Of a stretch of DNA of 64,000 nt, positions 35,565 to 43,859 are shown in pieces. The stretch's first letter is position 1, and every line of letters starts with the position of its first letter. The position numbers were made by a program, and so were the translations under genes. The notes beneath the pieces were generated by a model. It made no database searches. It was not told the origin of the DNA and saw only the letters and a program-made list of their open reading frames with translations. Source of the DNA: Desulfovibrio sp. DV (GTDB lineage: Bacteria > Desulfobacterota > Desulfovibrionia > Desulfovibrionales > Desulfovibrionaceae); assembly GCF_001936595.1 (NCBI RefSeq), contig NZ_MLBG01000002.1:1-64000 (forward strand), in the 5' to 3' direction.

Positions 35565-36617
35565 ATGTCCACACGTGCCCTGGTTCCTCCTGAAATTTCC
35601 AAGCGTTTCGATGTGTTGCGAACGCTCCTGGTGGTCTTTGTCATCGGCATCCATGCCGAGAAGGGGCTGCAGGCCTATTACACCGAGATTCCGGATCTTT
35701 TGCGGGCCTATCTGGACTTTTTCCCGCATAATATCTTCCGGCTGGCCGTGCCGCTCTTTTTTTCCATTTCCGGCTATCTGTTCTTCCTCACCTACAAGCC
35801 GGACGTCCAGGCCTATGGTCGGATGATCGTCAAAAAAACCAGAACGATTTTAGTGCCGTATCTGCTTTTCAATGCAATAAGCCTGCTGCTTATCCTGGTG
35901 TTTAACAAGGTGCCGTATATCGGCGACATCCATATGGTGGAAAAAGACGGCATCCTCCGGCTGTTGCTTGGCGTCTACCGCTATCCTGTGGTCTACACCC
36001 TGTGGTTTCTGCGCGACCTGTACGTCTATTTTCTCCTGGCCCCGGTCTTTTACGTGTTTTCCAAGGAGATTCCGCTTCTTGGGCTGGCGGCCTGCTGGGC
36101 TGTCTGGATGTTCATGCCCCAGGCCGGCATTCCGGTGGAGCTGAGCGGGCTGCTCTTTTTTTACGGCGGTTGCATGTTGGCCCAGGGCAAGGTCGATCTC
36201 GACGGGGCCAGACGCCTGACCCTGCCGGTGGCCGCCGTGTACCTGCTCTTTCTGTTTGCCACCGCCCACTATGAATTCCACTACGGGGCCGAGTCCTATT
36301 ACCATCTGCTCTATCGCCACAGCATGATTTTCGGGACCATCACCCTGTGGCTGCTTTCCGCCTATCGGCCCCTTCGGGACAACCCGTTGCTGCTCAAGCT
36401 CGCTGCAACCTCCTTTTTCGTGTATCTCACCCATGAACCGGTTCTTTCCTACCTGATCTACGGCACCCGGTTCCTATTTAAACCCTCCGGCAGTCTGGTC
36501 GGCATCGCCTACATGTTGCTTCTGGTGCTCGTCACCTACAGCCTGTGCCACGGTCTGGCCCGGCTGCTGGAACGCCGTCTGCCACGCCTGTATGCCCTGG
36601 CTGTCGGGGCCAGATAA
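35565..36617 (+). CDS. acyltransferase-3-family membrane protein
   Basis: A 350-residue protein with about ten membrane segments. It starts with KRFDVLRTLLVVFVIGIHAEKG, where Arg and His fit the conserved R-x10-H motif of acyltransferase 3 (NodX/OafA-like) proteins. The second helix region LFFSISGYLFFLTYKP is also typical. These enzymes O-acetylate or O-succinylate extracellular glycans, lipopolysaccharide or peptidoglycan. The acceptor is not indicated. It begins 14 bases after the EF-G gene and nine bases before rsmD. Confidence 0.88.
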   Translation: MSTRALVPPEISKRFDVLRTLLVVFVIGIHAEKGLQAYYTEIPDLLRAYLDFFPHNIFRLAVPLFFSISGYLFFLTYKPDVQAYGRMIVKKTRTILVPYLLFNAISLLLILVFNKVPYIGDIHMVEKDGILRLLLGVYRYPVVYTLWFLRDLYVYFLLAPVFYVFSKEIPLLGLAACWAVWMFMPQAGIPVELSGLLFFYGGCMLAQGKVDLDGARRLTLPVAAVYLLFLFATAHYEFHYGAESYYHLLYRHSMIFGTITLWLLSAYRPLRDNPLLLKLAATSFFVYLTHEPVLSYLIYGTRFLFKPSGSLVGIAYMLLLVLVTYSLCHGLARLLERRLPRLYALAVGAR

Positions 36618-36625
36618 GGAGCCTT

Positions 36626-37228
36626 ATGCGTATTATCGGCGGCCGGCTTGGCGGACGCAGTCTCAAGGTGATTGACGCTCCCGGCCTGCGCCCGGCCACG
36701 GGGCGAGTACGGGAAGCGCTTTTTTCCATGCTGACGGCCCGGGGTGTGGTGTTTCAGGGGGCGCAGGTGCTTGACTGCTTTGCCGGGGCCGGGAGCGTGG
36801 GCATCGAGGCCCTGTCCCGGGGAGCCGAAGCTGCCGTCTTTATTGAGCGCAGCCCGGCTGTCGCCAAGGTGCTCAAGGAAAACCTGCGCAGCCTGGGTCT
36901 TGATGCCCGTATCGGTCAGGTCATCGAGGCCGATGTGGCCAAGGCGCTGCCCCGTCTGGGCCGGCGACGCTTCGACCTTGTGGCCATTGATCCGCCCTAT
37001 GGCCAGGGGCTGCTGCCGCCGACCCTGGCCAAGCTCGCCTCCCTGGGGCTTGTGGCCGATGGCGGCGTTGTCGTGGCCGAAATCGAAGCCGGAGTGGAAC
37101 TGGACCCGCAGGCCCTCCCGCCGTCCTTCCTCTGCCTGATCGACCGGGTATACGGTCAAACAAGGATTATCGTATGGACACTGGCAAACCCTGCACAGCC
37201 ATCTATCCCGGAACCTTCGATCCCCTGA
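36626..37228 (+). CDS. rsmD: 16S rRNA (guanine(966)-N(2))-methyltransferase
   Basis: Methylates G966 of 16S rRNA. 200 residues with the family start MRIIGGRLGGRSL, the SAM motif LDCFAGAGSVGIEALSRGA and the catalytic (D/N)PPY as AIDPPYGQG. AAGGAG six bases before ATG 36626 fixes the start. Its last 55 bases overlap coaD, a frequent arrangement (rsmD-coaD) in bacteria. Followed without a break by coaD, miaA and an amidase. Confidence 0.95.
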   Translation: MRIIGGRLGGRSLKVIDAPGLRPATGRVREALFSMLTARGVVFQGAQVLDCFAGAGSVGIEALSRGAEAAVFIERSPAVAKVLKENLRSLGLDARIGQVIEADVAKALPRLGRRRFDLVAIDPPYGQGLLPPTLAKLASLGLVADGGVVVAEIEAGVELDPQALPPSFLCLIDRVYGQTRIIVWTLANPAQPSIPEPSIP

Positions 37229-37698
37229 CCAACGGCCATGTGTCCCTGGTGCGTCGGGCGGCCATGGTGTTTGGCACCGTGGTCGTGGCCGTGGCCGGAG
37301 ATTCCCACAAGACGCCGCTTTTTTCCCTGGAGGAACGCATCGCCATTGCCGAGGAGGTCTTTGCCAATGACCAGCGGGTGCTGGTCGAGGGCTTCAACGG
37401 CCTGCTCGTCAATTACGTCAAATCGCGCCAGGCCAATGTGATCCTGCGCGGGATGCGGGCGGTGTCTGATTTCGAATTCGAGTTTCAGATGGCGCTCATG
37501 AACCGCAAACTCGACCGCACCATCGAGACCGTATTCATCATGACCGACTATAAGTGGCTTTACATCAGCTCAACGATTGTCAAGGAAGTGGCCAAGCACG
37601 GCGGCGATATCCGGGGTATGGTGCCGGACCGGGTGCGCGAACGGATGCTGGCCCGCTACGGCCTTGGCGGCGCGCCGCAAAACGGCAAGGAAGGCTGA
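37174..37698 (+). CDS. coaD: phosphopantetheine adenylyltransferase
   Basis: Penultimate step of coenzyme A synthesis, forming dephospho-CoA from 4'-phosphopantetheine and ATP. 174 residues. The nucleotidyltransferase motif is PGTFDPLTNGHVSLV (T/HxGH-type), and the C-terminal ISSTIVKEVAKHGGD carries the conserved ISSTxVRE block. It overlaps rsmD by 55 bases in another frame and is followed by miaA two bases after its stop. Confidence 0.96.
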   Translation: MDTGKPCTAIYPGTFDPLTNGHVSLVRRAAMVFGTVVVAVAGDSHKTPLFSLEERIAIAEEVFANDQRVLVEGFNGLLVNYVKSRQANVILRGMRAVSDFEFEFQMALMNRKLDRTIETVFIMTDYKWLYISSTIVKEVAKHGGDIRGMVPDRVRERMLARYGLGGAPQNGKEG

Positions 37699-37700
37699 TC

Positions 37701-38627
37701 GTGTCCAAGATCCAGGTGGTGTGCCTGCTCGGGGCCACGGGCACGGGGAAAACCGCTGCCGCCATCGCCCTGGCCGCTGCCTTTGGCGGGGAAGTGGTCA
37801 ATGTGGATTCGCGCCAGGTCTATGCCGGCATCCCGGTGCTGACAGCCCAGCCGACACAGCAGGAACAGGCCGTCTGCCCGCATCATCTCTACGGCGACAC
37901 GCCGCTCGATGTGCCGGTGGCGGCCGGGGACTTTGCCGTGCGGGCCCGGGCCGCTGCCGCCGCCATTGCGGCCCGGGCCCGGCTGCCCGTTTTTGTCGGC
38001 GGCACAGGACTGTATTTCCGGGCCATCCTCGGCGGGCTGGCCCCCATCCCGGCCATCCCTCCCGAGGTTCGGGCCGGCATCCTGGCCGATTGGCAGCGCC
38101 TGGGGTCGGCGGCCATGCACGCCCGGCTGGTTGCCGCCGATCCGGACTACGCCGGCCGCATCGCCCCGGCCGATCGCCAGCGGGTCACCCGGGCCCTCGA
38201 AGTTCATGCGGCCACGGGCCGGGCCTTTTCCGACTGGCACCGGCAGGGCGATCCGGATGCCCCGGATTATGACGCCGTCATGCTCGGCCTGTCCCTGCCC
38301 ATGGAGGAACTGCTTCCCCGGTTGGCCCGGCGCATCGAGCAGATGGCCTGCGGCGGAGCGGTGGAGGAAGTGCGTGAGGCCTTGTCCCGCTACCCGGCCG
38401 ACGTCCCGGGGCTGACCGGCATCGGCGGCCCGGAAATCACCGCCCATCTGGCTGGCCGCAGCAATCTCAAGGAGACCAGGGAGGCTTGGTTGTCCAACAC
38501 CCGCAGCTACGCCAAGCGCCAGATGACCTGGTTTCGCAAGGAACCGGACGTGGCCTGGTTTGCCCCGGACGACTATGCCGGCTGCATCGCCGCCGTGGCC
38601 CGGCGTCTGGCGGAGTCCGGCCTGTGA
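37701..38627 (+). CDS. miaA: tRNA dimethylallyltransferase
   Basis: Adds a dimethylallyl group to A37 of tRNAs reading UNN codons. 308 residues with Walker A GATGTGKTAAA, DSRQVYAGIPVLTAQP, VGGTGLYFRA and the C-terminal NTRSYAKRQMTWFRK. The start is GTG 37701 with AAGGAAGG just upstream, two bases after coaD. Its stop overlaps the GTG of the amidase gene (GTGA), so the four genes rsmD-coaD-miaA-amidase are coupled. Confidence 0.96.
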   Translation: MSKIQVVCLLGATGTGKTAAAIALAAAFGGEVVNVDSRQVYAGIPVLTAQPTQQEQAVCPHHLYGDTPLDVPVAAGDFAVRARAAAAAIAARARLPVFVGGTGLYFRAILGGLAPIPAIPPEVRAGILADWQRLGSAAMHARLVAADPDYAGRIAPADRQRVTRALEVHAATGRAFSDWHRQGDPDAPDYDAVMLGLSLPMEELLPRLARRIEQMACGGAVEEVREALSRYPADVPGLTGIGGPEITAHLAGRSNLKETREAWLSNTRSYAKRQMTWFRKEPDVAWFAPDDYAGCIAAVARRLAESGL

Positions 38628-39769
38628 ATCGGCGTCAGGCGTTGGCCTTTCTGGCGGCAGCCGGGCTGGTCGCTTGCCGGCCGGGCCTTGCCCTTGCCGA
38701 CACTGCCGATGAGCTGGCCGGTGCGGCCCAGGCCGAACTGACCGGCGGCAATATTGCCAAGGCCCTGCCGCTGCTCCTGGAAGCCGAGGCCAAGGACCCG
38801 CGCAATGACCGGGTCCAGGCCCTGCTTGGCCGGGCTTATTTCCAACAGGGCGACGCCCGGGCCGCCTTGCCCCATTTTACCCTGGCCGTGCGCCTTAACC
38901 CCGAAGATACCGTGTCGCGAATGCTGGCCGAGACGATCAGCCAGTTTCCGTTGCCGGCCAAGGGCGGCCAGGGCCAGGGCGGGTCAGTCTCCCGCCCCAG
39001 GCCGTCTGCTCTGGCCCGGGAAGCCCAGGCTGAGCGTGAAGCCCTCATCGGCCGCCAGGTCCGGCCAACGCGCCAGGGGCCGGTCCGGGTGCTGCTTGAT
39101 CCCGGCCATGGCGGCACGGACAGCGGGGCCGGCGCCAGCGGCCTTCGCGAGGCCGATGTGGCCCTGGATCTATCCCTGCGTCTGGCCCGGCTGCTGGCTG
39201 CGGCCAAGGACGTGGTGGCCATCCAGCTCACCCGCACCGCCGATGTCTACCTGCCGGGTTGGGCCAGGGCCGGGCTGGTCGGATTCTACGACGCAGACTT
39301 GCTCGTATCCCTGCACGCCACCCGCGTAGTCGAGCCGACGGCTGCCGGCATTCACGTCTATGCCTACGCCCGCCAGCCGTCCGATGCTCTGGCCGCCCTG
39401 GTTGTCCGGGCTGAAAACGCTGCCCAGGGAATGGGTGCCACCTGGATGGCGCGGGGAGGGGAAGGGCTGTTCGTGTCGGCGGTGCGCGAGGCGGCCGGCC
39501 AGGACAGGCACGGACGAAGCCGGGAGCTGGCTACGGCCCTGGTCCGGGCCCTGCCGGCCAACGCCCCCTTGCCGGTGCGGGGAGCGGCGGCCGGACCGCT
39601 TGGGTTGCTTGGCGAGGTGGACGCTGCAGCCGTGCTGGTCGAAACCGGTTTTTTGTCCCATCCCGACGATGCTGCGACCCTGGCCATTCCGGACAAGCGG
39701 CAGGCCCTGGCCGGCTGTCTGGCCGACGCCATACTGGCCGTTGCCCGGACGCTGGCGCCCGGCCCATAA
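38624..39769 (+). CDS. N-acetylmuramoyl-L-alanine amidase with a Tat-like signal
   Basis: Cleaves the bond between muramic acid and the stem peptide. 381 residues. The N-terminus NRRQALAFLAAAG is a twin-arginine-type signal. A TPR-like stretch (about residues 40-100) precedes an Amidase_3 catalytic domain starting VLLDPGHGGTDSGA with zinc His, the SLHAT block and the catalytic Glu in ETGFLSHPDDA. AmiA and AmiC of E. coli also use Tat, and tatA is encoded next door in the opposite direction. GTG 38624 overlaps the miaA stop. Divisome or daughter-cell separation is the likely role. Confidence 0.92.
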   Translation: MNRRQALAFLAAAGLVACRPGLALADTADELAGAAQAELTGGNIAKALPLLLEAEAKDPRNDRVQALLGRAYFQQGDARAALPHFTLAVRLNPEDTVSRMLAETISQFPLPAKGGQGQGGSVSRPRPSALAREAQAEREALIGRQVRPTRQGPVRVLLDPGHGGTDSGAGASGLREADVALDLSLRLARLLAAAKDVVAIQLTRTADVYLPGWARAGLVGFYDADLLVSLHATRVVEPTAAGIHVYAYARQPSDALAALVVRAENAAQGMGATWMARGGEGLFVSAVREAAGQDRHGRSRELATALVRALPANAPLPVRGAAAGPLGLLGEVDAAAVLVETGFLSHPDDAATLAIPDKRQALAGCLADAILAVARTLAPGP

Positions 39770-39798
39770 AAAAAGCCCCGGGGATGCGTCCCCGGGGC
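39768..39798. terminator. bidirectional terminator between amidase and tatA
   Basis: GCCCCGGGGA and TCCCCGGGGC form a perfect 10-base stem around a TGCG loop. A seven-A run precedes it on the plus strand, so read on the minus strand it gives a T-run after the stem, fit for tatA. On the plus strand the T-run is missing, so for the amidase it would act as a simpler hairpin. Confidence 0.8.
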
Positions 39799-39821
39799 CG
39801 AAACAGGCAGCGTCCGATCGG

Positions 39822-40016
39822 CTAGTTTTTGTCCGTCGTGTCGTCTTTGGCCTTGCCCGGAGTCACGTCGATTTCGTCGGGCTCATTGGTGGCCTTCTTG
39901 AAGTTCTTGATGGCTTTCCCCATGCCGGCACCGATCTCGGGCAGCTTGTTGGCTCCGAAAATGATGAGCACAATGACCAGGATAATGAGAAGCTCCGGAA
40001 ATCCTATTCCAAACAT
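39822..40016 (-). CDS. tatA: twin-arginine translocase subunit TatA/TatE
   Basis: Pore-forming subunit of the Tat pathway for folded proteins. 64 residues: a membrane helix ([16 protein letters not shown]), the hinge GANKLPEIG, then an amphipathic helix ([15 protein letters not shown]) and a charged tail. ATG 40016 has GGAGG upstream. It is a single-gene unit with a shared terminator, convergent with the Tat-dependent-looking amidase. TatB and TatC are not in this window. Confidence 0.95.
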   Translation of the reverse strand: MFGIGFPELLIILVIVLIIFGANKLPEIGAGMGKAIKNFKKATNEPDEIDVTPGKAKDDTTDKN

Positions 40017-40103
40017 GCTGCGCCTCCGCAAGTGGGTTGGCCAAGGCTTTACACGCGGCTTGCCAGCAGGTCAAGAAAGGCAGGCTTTCATGGAAAATCC
40101 GTC

Positions 40104-40478
40104 ATGCCCGCCGGTTTGACCCGTCTGCCCGGAGAGGGCTGTCCCCATTGCCGGGCCGGGCGGTGCCTGTATGAAGAACACCTCAACCCCGGTCTTTGCC
40201 AGGCCAATCGCTGCGTTGTGCTGCGCCGCCTGTGCCGGGCTTTTGACGACTTCGTGCTGCGGGCCGACAACATGGGCCTCAGTGATGCCACGGCCCAGGC
40301 GCTGTGGCAGGCCCGGTTCCCGGCCACCCTGGCCAAAGAAGGGAATTGTCAGGATTACCTGCCCGGTGGTACGACGTCCTTCCCGGACTGCGTCCACGCC
40401 GCAGGCGACCTGTGCCTGCAGGCCTTTCCCCGATGTCCGGGCCGATGCCCGCGGTATCTGACGCGCCAGGGCAGGTAA
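40104..40478 (+). CDS. Cys-rich hypothetical protein
   Basis: A 124-residue soluble protein with 11 Cys, arranged GCPHCRAGRC, then GLCQANRCVVLRRLC, then single Cys in GNCQDY and PDCVHAAGDLC, and finally CPGRCPRYL. Cys pairs of this density suggest zinc or Fe-S binding. There is no signal peptide, so it is probably cytosolic. I do not recognise the family. The ribosome binding site is weak. It lies between tatA and a hypothetical gene, both in other transcripts. Confidence 0.65.
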   Translation: MPAGLTRLPGEGCPHCRAGRCLYEEHLNPGLCQANRCVVLRRLCRAFDDFVLRADNMGLSDATAQALWQARFPATLAKEGNCQDYLPGGTTSFPDCVHAAGDLCLQAFPRCPGRCPRYLTRQGR

Positions 40479-40504
40479 ACGGTTTACGCCAAAGGACGGT
40501 TTCC

Positions 40505-41368
40505 ATGAACGCGTTATCAGGCGACGCTTCGGTGTTGCTCTATTTTCCCTGCCTCACGCCGGCTGTGGCCGCGACTGCCGTGCCCGGGGTTTTGTTTCTT
40601 GATCCCGGGCTGGCCGATGCGTCCGAACCCGGCCGGCTGCGTCCGGCCGGGCTGCCGCTTGCGGATGCGGAGTTGGCGGGATTTTTGCGCGAATTCGAAC
40701 GGCTGCGTCGCGAGACAAAAAATCCCAAGGATCTGGCCATGCTGGCCGGAGCCTCCAAGGGACATTTTTTCGCCGACACCACCTTTGCCGTGCGCGAGGA
40801 ACTGGAAGACCAGCTCCATCCCGAGCGCGTGGCCGTCCGGCAGGCCAAGGCTGCCCAACTGGCGCTGTGCCTGGCAGCCATGATCGAACAAAGCGTGGCC
40901 GAACTGGCCGAGGCCGGCGGCCTGGACGACCGCTTCCGCCTGGGACTGGCCGAGAGCCTGGGCATCGAACACGGCCTCGATGACGACGATGACGCCCTGG
41001 CCCTGACCGCAGCCCTGTCGGCCGCCGGCGGGATACCATCGGCCGCCGCCTTTGCCGACGAATTTCGCCCGCCCTGGCAACAACTCCTGTCGCCATTTTG
41101 GGCCTTGGCCCCGAAAGATGCCGGCCTTTTTATCGAAGACCCCGCGCTGGCGGCCACACTGCTGGACGCCGGCCTGGGTCTGGAACCGGCCTCAGGGCAG
41201 CAGTTGGCCGCGGCGTTCCCGGACGGCCCCCCGGACATGGCGCTGCTCGTTGCCACGGTGACGGGCTGGCGGCTTCTCGGCAAGACCCGGCCCGATGCCC
41301 AATCCCCCTGGCTGGATACGCCCCGACCGGTTTTTGTCGTCAACCCGAGCAGCCCTGAGCAGGTCTAA
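40505..41368 (+). CDS. hypothetical protein
   Basis: A 287-residue soluble protein of unknown family. It is helical, acidic and rich in Ala/Leu, e.g. AQLALCLAAMIEQSVAELA and DDDDDALALTAALSAAGG, with a possible fold like a helical bundle. AAGGA before ATG 40505 supports the start. Its only neighbour in phase is the HAD gene that begins 14 bases after the stop, so the two may form an operon. Confidence 0.72.
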   Translation: MNALSGDASVLLYFPCLTPAVAATAVPGVLFLDPGLADASEPGRLRPAGLPLADAELAGFLREFERLRRETKNPKDLAMLAGASKGHFFADTTFAVREELEDQLHPERVAVRQAKAAQLALCLAAMIEQSVAELAEAGGLDDRFRLGLAESLGIEHGLDDDDDALALTAALSAAGGIPSAAAFADEFRPPWQQLLSPFWALAPKDAGLFIEDPALAATLLDAGLGLEPASGQQLAAAFPDGPPDMALLVATVTGWRLLGKTRPDAQSPWLDTPRPVFVVNPSSPEQV

Positions 41369-41382
41369 GGAGGCGCTTCCCG

Positions 41383-42048
41383 GTGTATGTGTGCAACCCG
41401 ACTTCTCCGCCGCAGTTTCTTTCCCGGCTGACCGGCGTTATTTTCGACTGCGACGGTGTCCTGGTGGATTCCAGGGACGCCAACCGCATGTATTACAACC
41501 TCATCCGCGAGGGCCTGGGGATGCTCCCCATCACCCCGGATGAGGAGGACTACGTGCATATGCATTCGGTCACCGAATGCCTGGTCCGCATCATCCCGGC
41601 CAACCGCCTGGAAGAGGCTGAGGTTGTGCGGAAAAATCTCAATTACGAGGCCATTTTCCCGTACATCTTCCTGGAAGACGGACTCGTCGAACTGCTCGAC
41701 GCCCTGGCCGGACAGGGCATCCGCATGGCCGTGCACACCAACCGCACCAATACCGTGGAGCGATTGCTGGCCCATTTTGAGATCGACCGGTATTTTTCAC
41801 CGGTCATAAGCGCCGGCAGCCTCAAACGACCAAAACCCGACCCCGAGGGTGTCTATCGCATCCTGGACGCCTGGAATCTGCCCAAAGATACGGTCGCGTA
41901 TATCGGCGATTCGGCCCTGGATGAACGCTCGGCCGCCGCAGCCGGAATTCCCTTCTGGTCGTATAAAAATCCGGCCTTGGCGGCGGCGATGTTCGTGCCG
42001 GACTTCGGGTCGCTGCGCGCCTGTCTGGCCGGGGAGAACGCCGGCTGA
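41383..42048 (+). CDS. HAD-superfamily phosphatase, phosphoglycolate phosphatase-like
   Basis: A 221-residue HAD hydrolase. Motif I is IFDCDGVLVDS (catalytic Asp), motif II VHTNRTNT, motif III KRPKPDP and motif IV YIGDSALDERSAAAAG, so the active site is complete. The cap domain between motifs I and II is helical, as in phosphoglycolate or beta-phosphoglucomutase-like members. Substrate not fixed. GTG 41383 has AAGGAGG nine bases before it, chosen over a possible later GTG. Confidence 0.9.
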   Translation: MYVCNPTSPPQFLSRLTGVIFDCDGVLVDSRDANRMYYNLIREGLGMLPITPDEEDYVHMHSVTECLVRIIPANRLEEAEVVRKNLNYEAIFPYIFLEDGLVELLDALAGQGIRMAVHTNRTNTVERLLAHFEIDRYFSPVISAGSLKRPKPDPEGVYRILDAWNLPKDTVAYIGDSALDERSAAAAGIPFWSYKNPALAAAMFVPDFGSLRACLAGENAG

Positions 42049-42156
42049 GCCGGAGCTGGCGGCCAGGAACCGGATTTGTCTTGATTTATGGCCTGCTCTG
42101 TGCCATTTTTCAGGTAAAGCGCGTCGGTTTTTGATTACTGATTGCAAGGAATACGC

Positions 42157-42468
42157 ATGGATATCATTGGCTATTTTTTTGTTGCTCTGGCCAGGGTGCT
42201 CGACATTGTCTTTAGCCTCTATTTCTGGGTCATTCTCATTTCCGCCCTTTTGTCCTGGGTGCGTCCCGACCCGTACAACCCGGTGGTCCGCTTTCTGCGC
42301 GCCGTCACTGATCCGGTCTTTTACCGGGTGCGGCGCTGGTTTCCATTTCTCACTATCGGCGGCATCGACCTGTCGCCCATTGTGGTGATCCTGGCTTTGC
42401 AGTTCCTCCAGTGGTTTCTGGTGCCCACCCTCATGCGCCTTGGCGGCGTGGGCATGGGGCGCATGTAG
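42157..42468 (+). CDS. YggT-family membrane protein
   Basis: A 103-residue protein with two hydrophobic helices in a repeat (ALARVLDIVFSLYFWVILIS and VVILALQFLQWFLVP) and YggT landmarks LLSWVRPDPYNPVVRFLRAVTDPV. The YlmG/YggT family is linked to cell division and chloroplast nucleoid partition. AAGGAAT before ATG 42157 fixes the start. It is followed by the DivIVA-domain gene at 42560 and DUF167; this trio is common in Gram-positives and some proteobacteria. Confidence 0.92.
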   Translation: MDIIGYFFVALARVLDIVFSLYFWVILISALLSWVRPDPYNPVVRFLRAVTDPVFYRVRRWFPFLTIGGIDLSPIVVILALQFLQWFLVPTLMRLGGVGMGRM

Positions 42469-42559
42469 GGTGGCGGCTGTGGCGGCCGATGCCCGGACAT
42501 TCGCCGGCAACTGCAGCGGGACGGCAGGCTTTGCCGTCTCCTGTCCGGATGCGTAAGCT

Positions 42560-43186
42560 GTGACCCTGGACAAGATTGATCTGCTCGACCGGAAATTCTC
42601 GCACAGCCTCGTCGGCTATCGCCGCGACGAAGTGGATCGCCTTGTGGCCGAGGCGGCGGATTCCATCGGCCGTCTGGCCGAAGAAAAAATGGCCCTGGCC
42701 AGGGCCAACGACGGCCTGACCCGGGAAATTGCCGAATACCGGAGCAGGGAGGCCACCCTTCGCGACACGCTTTTGACCACGCAGCAGATTGTCGAAGATT
42801 TGAAAATAAAGGCCCGCCAGGAAGCCGAACGCATCCTTGACGAGGCCCGCGATCAGGCGGCGGCCATGCTGGCCGAAGCCAAGGGACAGGCGGCCGCTTT
42901 GGCCCGGGAGATCGATGCCCTGGCTGCCCGCAAGGCCGCCCTGTCCGCCCGGTTCCGGGACATGCTGCTGGCAGCCCTGGACATCCTCGACGCCCAGGAG
43001 CAGCCAGCCTCGGGCTCGGATGCCGCTGCGGCCGGCCCGGAGGCGGCAACGGCGACCGGCGAGGAGTTCATCTTTGCCGATGCGTCCGGGGCGCTGCAGG
43101 CATCCCCTGCGCCGGAGGCCTCCGAGAGCCCGGATGACCCTGACGCCCCAGGCACGCTGGACCCGTTTGCCCTGGTGAAGCGGTAG
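42560..43186 (+). CDS. DivIVA-domain protein
   Basis: A 208-residue protein with an N-terminal DivIVA-like crossing domain (DKIDLLDRKFSHSLVGYRRDEVDRLVAEA split around GYRRDEVD) and a long coiled coil to about residue 140 with EEKMALARANDGLTREIAEY. The C-terminal part is Ala/Pro/Glu-rich and disordered. DivIVA proteins recognise membrane curvature and organise poles or septa. GTG 42560 is the start; a strong ribosome binding site is not seen. It lies between YggT and DUF167. Confidence 0.85.
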   Translation: MTLDKIDLLDRKFSHSLVGYRRDEVDRLVAEAADSIGRLAEEKMALARANDGLTREIAEYRSREATLRDTLLTTQQIVEDLKIKARQEAERILDEARDQAAAMLAEAKGQAAALAREIDALAARKAALSARFRDMLLAALDILDAQEQPASGSDAAAAGPEAATATGEEFIFADASGALQASPAPEASESPDDPDAPGTLDPFALVKR

Positions 43187-43192
43187 GCGGCA

Positions 43193-43594
43193 ATGGCAGC
43201 CGGAAAAAGGGCAGGGCGGGCCGGAAGCCGGGCAGGCGAGACAGAACAGGACGAGCGGGGGGGGCAAAGAGGGCAGGGGGCGCAGGCAGAGGAAACGCTG
43301 CCGATTTTCGCTGCTGCCGCCGGTCCCGGGGCCTGGACCCTGCGGGTGGCGGTGACCCCGGGCGGGGCCAAGGACGCCCTGGCCGGCTTGGCCGAAGACC
43401 GGCTGCGGGTGCGGCTTCGGGCCAAAGCCGTGGAAGGCCGGGCCAATGCCGCCCTGACGGATTTTCTGGCGGTCTGCCTGGGACTCAAGTCCCGGCAGGT
43501 GCGCATAGTGTCCGGGGAAAAGTCCCGGAAGAAAACGATTCGTATAGAAGCAGAGTCCGAACCCGACTGGTCTTCAGTGGCCGGGACGGGTTGA
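43193..43594 (+). CDS. DUF167 (YggU) family protein
   Basis: A 133-residue protein. The C-terminal 85 residues hold the DUF167 domain: AVTPGGAKDALAG, LRVRLRAKAVEGRANAAL and VRIVSGEKSRKKTIRI. The first 40 residues are Gly/Arg/Glu-rich and probably disordered, an extension beyond usual YggU. Function unknown. Six bases after the DivIVA gene. Confidence 0.87.
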   Translation: MAAGKRAGRAGSRAGETEQDERGGQRGQGAQAEETLPIFAAAAGPGAWTLRVAVTPGGAKDALAGLAEDRLRVRLRAKAVEGRANAALTDFLAVCLGLKSRQVRIVSGEKSRKKTIRIEAESEPDWSSVAGTG

Positions 43595-43624
43595 GACTAG
43601 AACCGTCAACAAGGAGTCTGTGCC

Positions 43625-43858
43625 ATGGATCAACGCGATCTGGATCTCGTCGCCAAGTACGGTGAAGCGGACCCGGAACTCAAAAGTCTCTATGAAGAGC
43701 ACGTCGCGTTTGAGAAGATTTTGGAAAAGATGGAGTCCAAGCCTTTTCTGACTCCCGCTGAAGACACGGAGCTTAAGGAGATCAAGAAGAAGAAGCTGTC
43801 CGGCAAGACTCGCATCGAGAATCTTCTGATGAAATATCGCAAGGCGGAGGACCAATAA
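43625..43858 (+). CDS. DUF465 (YdcH-like) small protein
   Basis: A 77-residue helical protein with family features: [19 protein letters not shown] followed by [20 protein letters not shown]465 proteins are highly helical; function unknown. AAGGAG precedes ATG 43625. Its stop lies one base before ilvB, so it is probably transcribed with ilvBNC and might be the first gene of that transcript. Confidence 0.88.
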   Translation: MDQRDLDLVAKYGEADPELKSLYEEHVAFEKILEKMESKPFLTPAEDTELKEIKKKKLSGKTRIENLLMKYRKAEDQ

Positions 43859-43859
43859 C

